64,000 nucleotides of DNA from Astrothelium macrocarpum. Its lineage: Eukaryota; Ascomycota; Dothideomycetes; Trypetheliales; Trypetheliaceae. Below the pieces are notes generated by a model, which made no database searches, had not been told where the DNA came from, and was given only the letters and a program-made list of their open reading frames with translations. The position numbers were made by a program, and so were the translations under genes. The stretch covers positions 19,845 to 83,844 of the forward strand of contig JAGEMR010000128.1 of assembly GCA_021030915.1 (NCBI GenBank), in the 5' to 3' direction. Positions 22,921 through 34,343 of the stretch are shown piece after piece; position 1 is the first letter of the stretch, and every line of letters begins with the position of its first letter.

Positions 22921-24069
22921 ATGCTCGAAAGCATTACGGACAAAAACCTGCCTGCTTTGACAGAAGTCTACAGAGGTCAAGATCCTATAGTCGAGTAAGT
23001 TCTCATTAGCGACAGCCAATGATCATCTACTAAGTCACCGCCAGCGTCGTTGCAATTCATGGCCTCAACGGTCATGCCATTAAGACTTTCAAGACGGAGA
23101 AGACCGGCAAATTTTGGCTCGGAGACGAAGATCTTCTTCCGAGTAATTTGAAGCAGGCTCGCGTGTTGACATTCAGCTACAATGCCTCGGTTGCGGTTCT
23201 TTTCGGAAGTGCCTCCGCGGATCGAATTATGCAGCATGCTCATACACTCATTGCCGAGCTCGTGGCGGATCGAGAGGTGGGCTTCGTCAGGATTTAGACC
23301 ATACGCATGAGGCTGATCAGCATTTCCCAGCTCGAAGATGCAGTGCGAAGACCGATCATCTTCATCTGTCATTCGCTCGGTGGTATCGTGCTAAAGCGGG
23401 TATGAAAAAGAGCGTAGGAGTAGTGAATAAGCTCGCGCTGACGTTTTTTGCAGGCGCTGGTGTATTCTTCAAGCCGTACAAGCAAGCAGGTGCAGCATCT
23501 GCACTCCATATTTGTCTCTACGTATGCTGTCTTGTTCTTGGGCACGCCTCACAACGGCAGCAGCACCGCGAGTCTTGCCTCAACTACCCGACGTGTTGTA
23601 GATGCAGTCGTTCCATCAAAGGTCTTCGACAGCGAGGGTCAGCTGCTTGATGCGCTCAAGGAAGAATCCGAAGTACTCCAGAATATCACGGATATGTTCG
23701 TACCATTGATGAAGAGGTTCCGAATATACTTCTTCTGGGAGCAGGAAAAGACTGATTTCCGCGTTACTCGTGGTTATGTAAGAAACTCTCGAGCTTGGCG
23801 TGATTTTCATGGAAACTGAGAGATATTAGGTTGTTGACAAAGACTCTGCGGCTCCAATCCTGGATGATACCGAGCGTGCAGGTCTATCTTACGACCATAG
23901 AGGTATGTGTCAGTTCGAAAGCCGGGATTCTCCAGGCTACAGACTTGTTGTTGCGGCTCTCCTTCGATATGTTCGGGAGGCTCAAGGCGTCATACCACGG
24001 CGGTGGGCGGATGCTATAGAAATGCTAAAGTCTGAACGTGCCAATGAGGCAGCAGAACTCTTGCAGTAG
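22921..24069 (+). CDS. stand-alone SesB-type alpha/beta hydrolase (NLR effector-domain homologue)
   Basis: Five exons, 22921-22994, 23045-23276, 23331-23399, 23454-23777 and 23830-24069, join to 312 aa ending in TAG. The protein is a serine-esterase/lipase-like domain (SesB/DUF676 type) found at the N-terminus of many fungal NLRs. VVAIHGLNGH is the oxyanion-loop region. FICHSLGG carries the nucleophile Ser117. FLGTPHNG and the FVPLMKRF...FWEQ segment are family hallmarks. The gene stops right after the domain, with no NB-ARC or repeats. It lies 3 kb from an NLR with the same domain and shares its first-intron position. Likely a cell-death or self-recognition effector; substrate unknown. Confidence 0.85.
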
Positions 24070-24102
24070 TAGGCCCGTGTTCTTACTACTGTCAAAATGA
24101 CC

Positions 24103-25879
24103 TTACGGTATAATGTCAACATTGCAGCCTTCGGTGAGCGACACAACCAGTGTCATAGTTTGTTTCTCAACGCCCACCAGTTCTACCTTCTCGTTTGGCG
24201 GTAGCTTTATCGAAGGAAAGCGCAGGATCAATCGAACGACGGTATAGGCAGCTTCCGCAAGCGCAAAATCCACTGTAGAGTAGTTAGCATCAAAACTTCG
24301 AGGACGATATGGCAATTCTGTCAAGGGTCGATGGTAGTATGCAAATGTAAGATGACTACTTACTTCCAAGGCACACTCTCGGTCCGCCGTTGAAAGGTAA
24401 ATATCCCCATTTTGACCAAGTTTGATCGTGCTTCAATGGCATGTCTTCATCCCATCGTTCCGGACGGAAGAGCTCGGCATCCAGCCCATACAGATCAGGG
24501 CGTCGATGCATCGAATAAACGCTATATGCGACGGCCGATCCCTTCGGTATCAATACTGGTGACTTGCCATCAGGGCCACCGCCGGTTGGAAGTATGGCTG
24601 TCTTGTTCGCAGTCCTGGTATTTACAGGGACGGAGGGATATAGTCGAAGGGCTTGCACCTGTCAATACGGGATGAACACATTATTCCATTAGAAACATAC
24701 TCTCTTTCAAGACGTTCTGCAAGTAACTCATGTTGCGGAGATCTGTTCGAGTGAGCTTGGTATGGTCGCTGCAACTGGCGATCACCTCCGTGCGCAGCTT
24801 TTCGAAAACTGCAGGATGTCGAACAAGTAGGAAGCTAATTCCCGTCAGCCACCTCGACAGAGGAATTGGACGCGAATGTAGTTACAAGACCCAAGACAAG
24901 AGACAGGCAGTGGTGTCTCTACCCGCGACAAGGATGTTGATAGCCTGACCCCTTACGGCTGCGCGGTCTTCCGTGCTCTCAGCTACAGAATGCAGAAAGT
25001 CATAATCATCCTTTGACTGAGAGACCTCCACCTCGCGGGACAGGTTTCGCTCAATGATCTGATCGGTAAAACGGGTGACGTCGTCACAGGCCTGTCTGAA
25101 CTTCTTGCCTCCAATAAGCCAATAGAGATCCAACAGTCGAAATCTCTGCAGCACATATTGCTGAGCAGTGTTGAACGCTTTGGCAAACGTTTGTTCTCCG
25201 GCAGATTCTGGAGCTTTCAGGCTTCTTACAGATTCACCAAAAACAAAGCTGGTAGTAGTATCGAGCGTCAAGCGAAAGAAGAGCGGCTGTAGATCAATCA
25301 CACCACCTGAAGATACAATGTCAACCAGATCATCAACAGCCTCTCTGAAGATTCGAAGATCCTCGTAATGTTTGTGAACGAATTGCGGGCGAATCAGTTC
25401 CCGAGAGTGCTTCCAAGCTGACCCTTCCTGAGTGAAAATGCCATCTCCAAACATGGGTATCGTAATGCCTCGCCGCGGGCCTGTCCCGAAGTCTGTGGGC
25501 GATTAGTATAAGCTCAGCTGCCTTTTCTCGGCGTATGTGAGTTGTCAGCACCTTTGAAATTGGTTGAGAGTATGGCCTCAAGATTTGCAGGCTCAATAGT
25601 CCCAAACGCCTTGGTACCAAGAAAGACTTGCTCCAAAGTGTTCCCCCACAGGCGAAAATGAAAGAGAAATAACTCCATCAGCCGTGATTCGGCATCTGCG
25701 CGGAAGATCTGTTCCAAGCGGTCCACGCCGAATGGTCTTTGATTTTGCAGGCGTGTCGGAGCCTGGCATCCATAATCTTTCGCAAGAGCCTCATCTGCTT
25801 TTCGCTGCTGATGACGTTGAAGTACATAACGGAAACAGAGAGCGAGTAGACCAACAAAAAGGACGGTAGGTAAGAACAT
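24103..25879 (-). CDS. cytochrome P450, CYP52-like
   Basis: Five exons, 25879-25552, 25492-24886, 24834-24701, 24651-24364 and 24272-24103, join to 508 aa, the standard length. The N-terminus has a membrane anchor (LPTVLFVGLLALCFRYVL). The I-helix motif is AGRDTTACLLSW, the ExxR motif KETLRLYP appears after splicing, and the heme-binding loop FNGGPRVCLG has its Cys near residue 449. These motifs are closest to the CYP52 clan of n-alkane/fatty-acid omega-hydroxylases. It needs NADPH-P450 reductase and acts at the ER. It is tail-to-tail with the SesB-like gene (34 bp between stops), and its promoter faces the NLR gene. Confidence 0.93.
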
Positions 25880-27097
25880 TTTAGCGTCTGGTAGGTGGCA
25901 TCAATCAGAACTTAATAAAGAATACTTTTGATGGCTGTATAAAACATGCAAGCGCAAGGGAACGAAGCGACTGTCATTATCTGAAAAGAGAGCAGCTGAA
26001 TGGGACACCGTTTCATTGCTCTCGGCGAGTTGAAACCTGTTCCTTGCCCACGGAAGCGCTCAAATCGCTACACCGATACATACACACGCATTGTTGCCGC
26101 TCGGTCAACAGCCATGGCGCTAATTGTGTGCTTCCAGATCGTCGGGTTGTACTGTGCATGAGTTTTGTAATGTCTCCGAGTCCGAGCTACGTCAGGACTC
26201 GAAAAGCTGAGTGGAAAAAGCAAAGTGTGGAAAACACACGCCGCACGCGTGCCCACATACCCTGTAAAGGGGCGGGTGGAGCACGGCTTCACTTGCGTCC
26301 TCGTTGCTTCGATTGGTGCTCTATCGACGAGTATCCGGCCTTCATCTCGCTCATTCCAAAAGCAAAACTGCTGTTACTCATGGTGAGAGCCTCGAAGATC
26401 GAATCCGCTGCTTAGATCACAGGCCGAAGACTGTGGCGCAATTCAACTCAGCATCGTGCCACTGAGATGGTTGTGCGTTGCAAGGGCCAAATACATCTCT
26501 ACCAACCGCGTGAGGTTTCAAGTTTTACCGCCCCACAGGCATACTGCATTAAGTTGTTCTGGCTCGAGCGCGGCTGCGCGGGATGTTACCAGGGCCAAAG
26601 ACGCACTAAAAGCTGTTGCATTATGATGCAACTGCGGTATCTGCAAGAGCGGCTAACCGCCAAAAGAAAGCTGCACGACTTCTTTGGATATCCAGATGTC
26701 GTATCGCCTTGGCTGCCAGGATGAAACATAGGACAAGGTCAAGTTGACCTGGTTACTCAGGTGGTGAGATTGTAACATACCTGACCTCTTGCTTAGCAAA
26801 TCCGACCTTTTAAATTTGAGCTAATCTGATCTTTTAAATAGTCTGTTCTATCCTTTTTGAGAGCACGTGTTCGGCTCGGGCCAAGCCTAGCGCTGATTGA
26901 ATAAGCTCAGCCTACATAGAGTCAGGCGAGTCAGGCAAGGAGTTCATATCCCTTGTCATTGAATTCAAGATCATTCGTACCGATTCGCGACCTCCACATC
27001 CAGAGCCAGAGTAGTATGGGATAACCTTGCGAATGGAAATGATTTTGCATCAGATGTTTCGCGTACTCGCGCAGCAAGGTCGCCTTTTGCGAAAGTC
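25880..27097. other. divergent P450/NLR intergenic region
   Basis: No supported gene. Near 26800-26840 there is a short imperfect tandem repeat with the core CTTTTAAAT. It holds both promoters. Confidence 0.45.
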
Positions 27098-30000
27098 ATG
27101 GTCATCATCGACTTGACCCTAGACTCTGAAGATGTTACTCGTTCGGGGACGTTGCAAGCAGAGTAAGAACCCTCAAGCTCGTGGTCTTTTTGATATTCCT
27201 CAAGTCCATTTTCACTGATAAGCACTAGCATTGTCGCCGTTCATGGCCTTTTCGAGGGTGAGCTGGAGACGTGGACGCACCCGAGAACTCGACAGTTATG
27301 GCTACGAGATCTGTTCCCCCATCGCCGACTCCGAACCCGAGTTCTAGCATACGCGTACAGATCAGAAGCCCTGGCTTCACCTGGTCAAGGAAACTCGGAT
27401 AATCTTCTGGCGTATGCTGTTAACCTTGTGGCCGAGCTTTGTGCGGAGCGACAACTGACCGATACTTCTGAGAACCCCATCATTTTTGTCTGTCATGGCT
27501 TCGGAGGACTCTTAGTGAAACGGGCACTGGTGTTCTCCAGCAGTAAAAGCGCTAAAGGTGTGGAGCACCTGAGATCAATCTTTGATTCTACTTTCGGTAT
27601 CCTATTCTTTGGGACCCCTCACAATGGCGTTGGAAAGGAGACCCTGCTTCTACCTCGTAATGGTCATTTTTCTAGTCCAAGCCAGTTTATGTTGAATCTG
27701 CTTAAAGGTTCAGAGATGATTCAAGAAATACAGGACCAGTTTGTTCCCCTGTCGAAGCGCTTCTCAATCTACAATATTTGGGAACAATTGGAAAGCTCTA
27801 TAGGAGGTCGACAAGCTTACATTGTTGATGAAAGCTCTGCGGCACCTCCATGGGACAATGATGAGCGGTGTGGACTGATGTCAGACCACTCAGGAATGGT
27901 CAAGTTTAAAAGCCCCACTGATCCAGGTTATCGCGTTGTTCTTGAGGCCTTAACAAGGTACATACGACTATCACCAAGCCTGATACGGTCAAGATGGGAA
28001 AATGCGAGAAAGTCAATTGAAGTAGAGCGGCAGAGAGAGGTGGATGACCTGCTTCAACCACGCCTTCAACAACTGCTCGTTCATGACACCATGCCGGGAA
28101 ATAAGAATGAGTGGTACGTCGTGCCTCGCGCGTCCAGCAATTATTTCACAGGAAGGACCGTGCAGTCTAGAGCAGTTAAAGAGAAGTTTGGGCCGCTTTT
28201 GACAGGGCGCACGTCCGAAAAGCATCGCATCTTCGTGATCCACGGCCTGGGAGGTTCTGGCAAGACACAATTTTGTCTACGTTATGCGGAACAAAATCGT
28301 TCACAGTAAGTGCCTTCTTTCTTTATCAAATACTATCAGCGCTGAAGCACGTTGCGCAAGCTACTGGGGGGTGTTCTGGATAGATGCGAGCAATGAGGAA
28401 GTCGGAGAGTCAGGGTTTGCGGCACTGGGAGAAGCAGCTGGAAAGGGATCCAGCTTTACCGCAGGCATGCACTGGTTGTCAACGTCTTCTCAACCATGGC
28501 TGCTCATTATTGACAATGCTGATGATCCTGATTTGGACATATCGAAGTTTCTACCTGCAGGTTCAATGGGCCATGTCCTTATTACAACTCGCAATCCTGC
28601 CGCTATATCCTATTCCACAGCTGGAAGCTTCCGCTTTCATGGAATGGACCCTCAAGAGGCCGCGAGCTTATTACTTAAAGCAGCATATCCTGACACTATC
28701 TCTGAAAGACCCGAGTCTCAGAAGCATCGTCTTGCCGAAGCCATCTCCTCCGAATTAGGCTATCTGGCACTTGCACTGGCTCATGCCGGCGCTACTATTC
28801 GTCGCAATATATACACATTGGAGAAGTATTTGCACTACTACCTTGGCTATCGGAAACGCATCCTCAGTTATCCCAAGGTGAAGAGCGCAGATGACGCAAA
28901 CATTGTGACGACGTGGGAAATTCCATTCCAGAAGATAGTAGATCGCGGTACCATTTCTGTGGAGCACAAGGACGCAGTAGATCTGGTCCACATCTTTGCA
29001 TTCCTCCATTTCGAATGCATACCAGAGGGACTTTTCAGGATATCTCAGCACGAAATGGATAAGAATGGCCAAATTTCCTTTCCCGACATTCTCCTTGTCC
29101 AATCATCTTGGAGCGAGGAAGCTCATGCCCGCCTACGCCGAGCAGAAACAGTTTTGTATGAACATTCGATAATTGACGTCGATCCGGAGAAGGAATTTTG
29201 CTCGTTGCATCCAGTCGTTCAACACTGGGCAAGGGATAGATTGACCCAGTCAGAGCAAGACTTCTGGCTTCGAATCGCAACGTCGCTACTTGCTCGAAGT
29301 ATTTCTTCCCATTTGGAGGCGTCCGGGCGGTCTTTTCGGAGACAACTACTTCCCCATATAGAATCATGCTTACGTTGTCTGAATATGCTGCATCGACCAC
29401 TGTTTACGACATTAGAAAGAGCAACAGAAATCGAGAGATTCGCCAGCGTCTACGCAGAAAATGGAATGTGGAAACAGGCATGCGCGTTGCAACGAAGTGT
29501 CGTGCAATTTCGGATGAAAAACCTAGGCCGAAGGCATGAGAGTGCCCTACAGGCAAAAAGAAGCCTCGCTTTGTCGCATTGGAACCTGTTTGAAGTCAGA
29601 GCAGCGGCAGAAACACAATTTCAAATACTCAAAACAAGGTGGTGGTCGCGCCCCTCTGTTGCCGATTGGATGATTTGGCCGCCATGGAAGCCAGATTATG
29701 TCCTTTACTATCAGGCACTTGATGATTTGACCTTGACGCTATGGCTCGCGGGAAAAAGGGACAAATCCAAGTACACTGGTGAGAGGGCAGTCCAGGGCTT
29801 GACGAAGCATCTTGGCCCTGCAGACCCACGATCGTTAACCGCCATGTTCAACCTTGCTCGGACTTACATCCACATAGGTGAACAAGAAAGGGCGCAACAC
29901 CTTCTCGGCTATGTGATCAAGATTCGGAAATCGTTCTTCGGCATGAACCATCCGGATACATTAATGGCGCGTAACGAGCTAGGAATGAGCCTTTGCTCAC

Positions 30001-30587
30001 GCAAACAGCACATGGCTGTAGCCGAGACCCTCGTTACGAATGTCCTTAAAACGAGAAAAAGGGTCCTCGGCGAGGAACACGCCTATACACTGTGGTCAGT
30101 GAACGACCTTTCCAAGGTACTCTGCGGGAGAGGCCGCGCTCAAGAGGCAGTCGCGAAGCTTGAGGAAATCGTTCCTATTGTGACGAGAACTTTGGGCGAC
30201 AGTCATGTTGGCATGCTCATGACGCAGTCAAATCTCGCCCGAGCATACTTCCTGTCCGGACGCTGGAGGGAAGCCGAGCAAACCTTGAGTAAGCTGCTTC
30301 CCTTGATACCACCTGATCACCCTGATTCTATTCACAACATGTCCGGTTACGTCCATGTGTTGATCGAACTTGGTGACTTCGAGCAAGCAGAGAAAAATTG
30401 TACCAAACTACTTGACACGATCATCACGTCAAGAGCTCTGGATTTAGATCATCCTCGGACAGCTACTGTTGCGCAACAGCTGGCGCACATCTATCGCGTC
30501 CGAGGAAAATCGCGAGAAGAAGCAAGCCTAATCCGCAGGCTATCTGTCGCAAGCATGCCGTACACTATCAAGCATCTCGACATATGA
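27098..30587 (+). CDS. NLR-type STAND protein: SesB - NB-ARC - TPR
   Basis: Three exons, 27098-27162, 27229-28305 and 28361-30587, join to 1122 aa. Residues about 22-260 form a SesB-type hydrolase domain (IVAVHGLFEG, FVCHGFGG, FFGTPHNG); the usual nucleophile serine is Gly112. The NB-ARC follows: Walker A GLGGSGKT near residue 360, Walker B LLIIDNADD near 425, VLITTRNP sensor, and LGYLALALAHAGA in place of GLPLA. From about 850 to 1100 are tandem TPRs of the fungal NLR kind (HPDTL...NELG, ...AVAETLV). Such proteins sense ligands through the repeats, oligomerise, and trigger incompatibility or cell death. The start codon is the least certain part; the frame is open upstream. Confidence 0.9.
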
Positions 30588-31450
30588 GCGGGAGCTTGTC
30601 GCAGATACCCGTGCGCACGCATCTCAGAGACTTCAATGGCATGATCGGTTGTTGATTGCGCGGCAGCTACGACGTTACTCCTGGTTGGCAGACTTGCATA
30701 AGCAACAACTTAAATAGTAAGTGACGAGGATTGTGTGCGGAGGGTATAAGGCCGGATCCGAAACTCGATGAGGTCGGCACACCCAATCCGTTCTGTCAAT
30801 CAATTTCGCTTGCCCTTTCCGTATGAGCATCCCCACATTGGGATCCAAGTATTTCTGCCGAGCATTGTTAAAACGCCAACTTTTCGCACAATCAAAAGCC
30901 GCAGAAACGACCCCCAGTGAACGTTTCCCAATTAGATTAGATTGGTTTCATTCGTTGCGGCAGACTTGTCATCTTCAATCCAGCAGGTTCTCGCGCACTC
31001 GGCTTCCATTCGTGCAGCCAACAGCTGCTTCGTGCCATCAAACTCCAATGTTATTTGTTGAGGAGATGGGCTCTGATATACAGGTAAAAGCCTTGGCTGG
31101 TTACGAGAAGAAGTAATTATTACAACGATTTGAAGCACATGGGTAACATCAGTCAGCGGATAAAGAACTCAAGGTTTGCCATGAACATCTATCCTTCTTC
31201 TGAAGGGACTTTCGTCTCAACTGGCGTAATCTCACTTCATCTTCTTTGCCTCACTATTCCGAACCAATCCTTCAGCGACGCTTCGAAAAGTTTGCATTGC
31301 CGGTGGTACTCTCTGCCGTATTGGTATCCTTGTCAACATCTCTGTCCAACGCCTCTTCACTCGGAAAGCGCGCCACCATTGGTGAGTAGATCTCCATGCA
31401 CAGCAACCGACTGCCAGCCTCTAATCCTCACAGCGCTCCTCTTTCCGACC
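30588..31450. other. intergenic, no supported gene
   Basis: Short open frames only. Part of 31130-31450 may be the unrecognisable 5' part of the decayed GH43 gene. Confidence 0.4.
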
Positions 31451-32030
31451 ATGAACATGACCAACACCTCCGGCAATCCCATGCAAGCGCATGGAAGCGA
31501 CATTGTCCAAACACGCGGCTACTTCTATTAGCTTGGCCAAGACAAACTCGGTAGGATTACCAACGACTTATTCCATGGCGCAGTACTCAAGCCCATTCCC
31601 GGCACCAATATCTCCAGTTCCAACATCATCGAACGCTCTAAGATCGTCTACAATAAAGCAAATAGTAATTATACAATATGATTTCACATCAACAAGTCTG
31701 GATATTTCGCTGCTCATGTTGGCGTTACAACATTGCCAGTTATGGATGCCGCATACACCTACCGCAGTTTCTTCAAGCCCTTCGGCACCAACATCCACGA
31801 CAAAACCGTGTGAGTTGACTCCGACACATCTGTCGCCTAGCTTGCCTTCGCTTCCGATGGTAATATAAATCTCAAGATCGTATCAATAACATCCAATTAC
31901 ATAAACGTTTTATCCCAGGTCTATATCTGGATAAACATATAGTGAACAACTTGAAACGTGTCCGTAGCTTAAACAAGATATGGTTGAAGGAGCTTCATTC
32001 TTCGCTCCAACTTTGCTCTTGACGATATAT
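31451..32030 (+). pseudogene. GH43-like glycoside hydrolase pseudogene
   Basis: One continuous reading frame resembles a fungal GH43-type arabinofuranosidase/xylosidase: GNPMQAHGSDI then RGYFY (family: AHGGGI...YYWYG), ERSKIVYN (ERPKVIYN), YFAAHVGVTT and LAFASDGNINLKI. It is interrupted in the same frame by TAG at 31529-31531, TGA at 31679-31681, TGA at 31811-31813 and TAG at 31838-31840. The first two stand where the family has Trp (TGG), so each is one G-to-A change. No frameshift is seen over about 400 nt. The ends are not definable. Non-functional; recognition rests on scattered motifs, so moderate confidence. Confidence 0.55.
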
Positions 32031-33184
32031 GAGATTCAGAGCAATCGAAATCCCAATGCCATGCGCCGATACCAAATCGGCGTACGAGTCGTACGTCATT
32101 GGACAATGTTTTCGAAGTTTCTTTGAGGCTATCTTATGGCATCATGTTATTTTTCCGTTTCTTCGATACTGGTCAAGAGACTCGCTCTGTACGGGACTTG
32201 CTGTGTGAGCTCCCGAGCTTCATTGAAGGCGACTTTGCGTACACAGAATGCCGCTCTGCATCAGCTTCGTAAACAACAAGGTGTACAAGCATTCGCAAAA
32301 TGGGTATTCTTCATCGGTATGTGCATGAGATGAAAGCTCGATTGAGTCCGTTTCGGGGACAAGCACCCAACGGGCCCGAGACCTGTCTGTAATTGGACCT
32401 CAAGATTGCGCGAACGAGAGGATTGATGAGATGTAACAACGGCCGCAAAGCTTCCGAGCGGTTACATACGTACGCAGGTGAGCCCTACTGTTAGAGCCGT
32501 ATACCATTTATGTACCTTGAACCATAGGATGTTACACCTAGGCTAAGCATTCTTAAGTTTCCACGGTTGCCAAAGTTTGCGGCATGTTCCGAAAGTCTGG
32601 CGAATTACGTGGTGCCGGATCTCTACGCCACAATTCCGGATCAAATGACGACGATGTCGATGGCCGCGTCAGTACTATAATAGTTGGCTTGGCACTGCGA
32701 AACCCAGCATGTCACGTCAGTCGGCGATCTCGAATCGGATGCCAAGCTTTAACGCCAAGATAAACCCCTGCCCTTGTTTTCCAGTTCCCCCACTGTTTCA
32801 GGCTTGGCGTTTCAGGCTTGGCATCAACCATCAACCTGTTCCATCACCATCATAGCGTTTGCCTTTCAGAATTGCACAGCCAGAGCACGCCATTGCGACT
32901 CCAGAGCCCTTTATGGATAGTTTGATGACGACCAAGCCTGTGATTGAGGATGTGCTTCAGAGCTGTTTTAGTCTAAAACCCTGATCCCTTTTTGGCAAAA
33001 GGTTAATTCACAATGTATCTGAGGATTTTGACGTATAAATATGGCTCTTGGCATCCGTCCCTTTATTCTTGGCATCCAAGGTTCACTCAGCTGTATATTC
33101 TTAGACGCAACATACCTCGCTTCAATTCGCGAATAAACTTTTTTCCCGGCGCTCTTGTTGAACAAGATTTCTTCCATTATCAAA
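32031..33184. other. intergenic, no supported gene
   Basis: No supported gene. A 13-nt tandem duplication (TTCAGGCTTGGCG/TTCAGGCTTGGCA) lies near 32798-32824. The final 200 bp includes the probable promoter of the small secreted protein gene. Confidence 0.45.
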
Positions 33185-33624
33185 ATGCGTTATACGATCA
33201 CTCTCCTGTCCGTGCTGGCCGCGCTTACAGTCTCTACTCAAGGGTAACTATCCTTCTCTCGTCCTCTTTCTCTCAACTATTTAGAAAGTGCTTTCCAAAT
33301 ATTTTGCCAGAGGTATATTGACCTTTCGCTCTCTATAGCGCCGCCATCGCCTTTCCAAATGATGGCACAGCCCTCCAAGCCGTTGATGCTGCTGCCCCCA
33401 ACACGGCTGTGACAGATGCAGCAGCAAGTCCCGTTGACAACGCTGAGAAGGCGGCGACTTCCTCGAAGCCGGCAGATGACAAGAAGAAGGGCAAGAAGAA
33501 GGGCAAGGGCAAGGGCAAGGGTAAAAAGGGTAAAAAGGGCAAGGACGGTGACAAGGGCAAGAAACCTGCTCAGGCCCGCAGTGTCGATAGTGAAGAGGAG
33601 GAAGAGGAGGATGAAGAGGAGTAA
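33185..33624 (+). CDS. small secreted Lys/Gly-rich protein
   Basis: Two exons, 33185-33243 and 33339-33624, join to 114 aa. Residues 1 to about 20 form a classical signal peptide (MRYTITLLSVLAALTVSTQG). Next is an Ala/Asp/Asn-rich segment, then a basic tract of KKGKGKGK-type repeats, and a wholly acidic tail (SEEEEEEDEEE). There are no cysteines. The protein is therefore a polyampholyte expected to be disordered. The family is unknown to me; it would be listed as a small secreted or effector-candidate protein. The first exon is not contained in the longest open frame and is required to supply the signal peptide. Confidence 0.75.
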
Positions 33625-34343
33625 ATACCTGTAGTACATGGGTATTGTTTTTCGTACTTAGTACGCCCGTATCTTTAGCACTGACTAAAAACCACGTATC
33701 GATACAAGCTAAACAAACACGTTGATCAATTCCGATGACTTGCTGTCTCCAATGGTATCCCTGATCTCCAATCATGCAGTGAATATAGAAATGTCTGCAA
33801 ATGTCGATAGATTCATAATATGATTGAGGAGAGAATATCGATATATCTGCATCTTTGAGATTGAGCAACTAATGCCTGTCAATTTCGCAATATTACGATG
33901 GTCTACCGTTACCACTTTCGGATGACGGACCGCATCAAGTTTGCAGTTAACGCACGTTGAATCTGCGCAACGATGTCGGCATGATGTGCCTTGTCTTTCA
34001 GGAGCAGAAGTTAGAGGATTAGCGCCCATTATCTTACAGACAAAGTAAATCCAACAGCGGAGTACAGTCAAACAAGCCTCCTACGTACATATATTGAACG
34101 CTCGGCCACTCTCAATCATGGCAAATGGGAAGGAAAAGAGCTAATTGGCCTTGTCTCCCGTCGTTTGGAGCCGCTCAGTTCTAATGTTAATGGAGGGGAG
34201 CTTTGAGTTTAGACCATTTCGAGATGCTAGCGAACTTGTAAGGACGATAAGCGAACGATGATCAAAGGTGCTACAGGGTCCAGTAGATAATGCATGAGAT
34301 AGTGTCGTCAGTTCGTCTGTGAATAATTCGTAAGGCTACGTCG
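33625..34343. other. convergent 3' flanks, no supported gene
   Basis: Lies between the 3' ends of the small secreted protein gene and the HET-domain gene. No gene seen. Confidence 0.5.
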
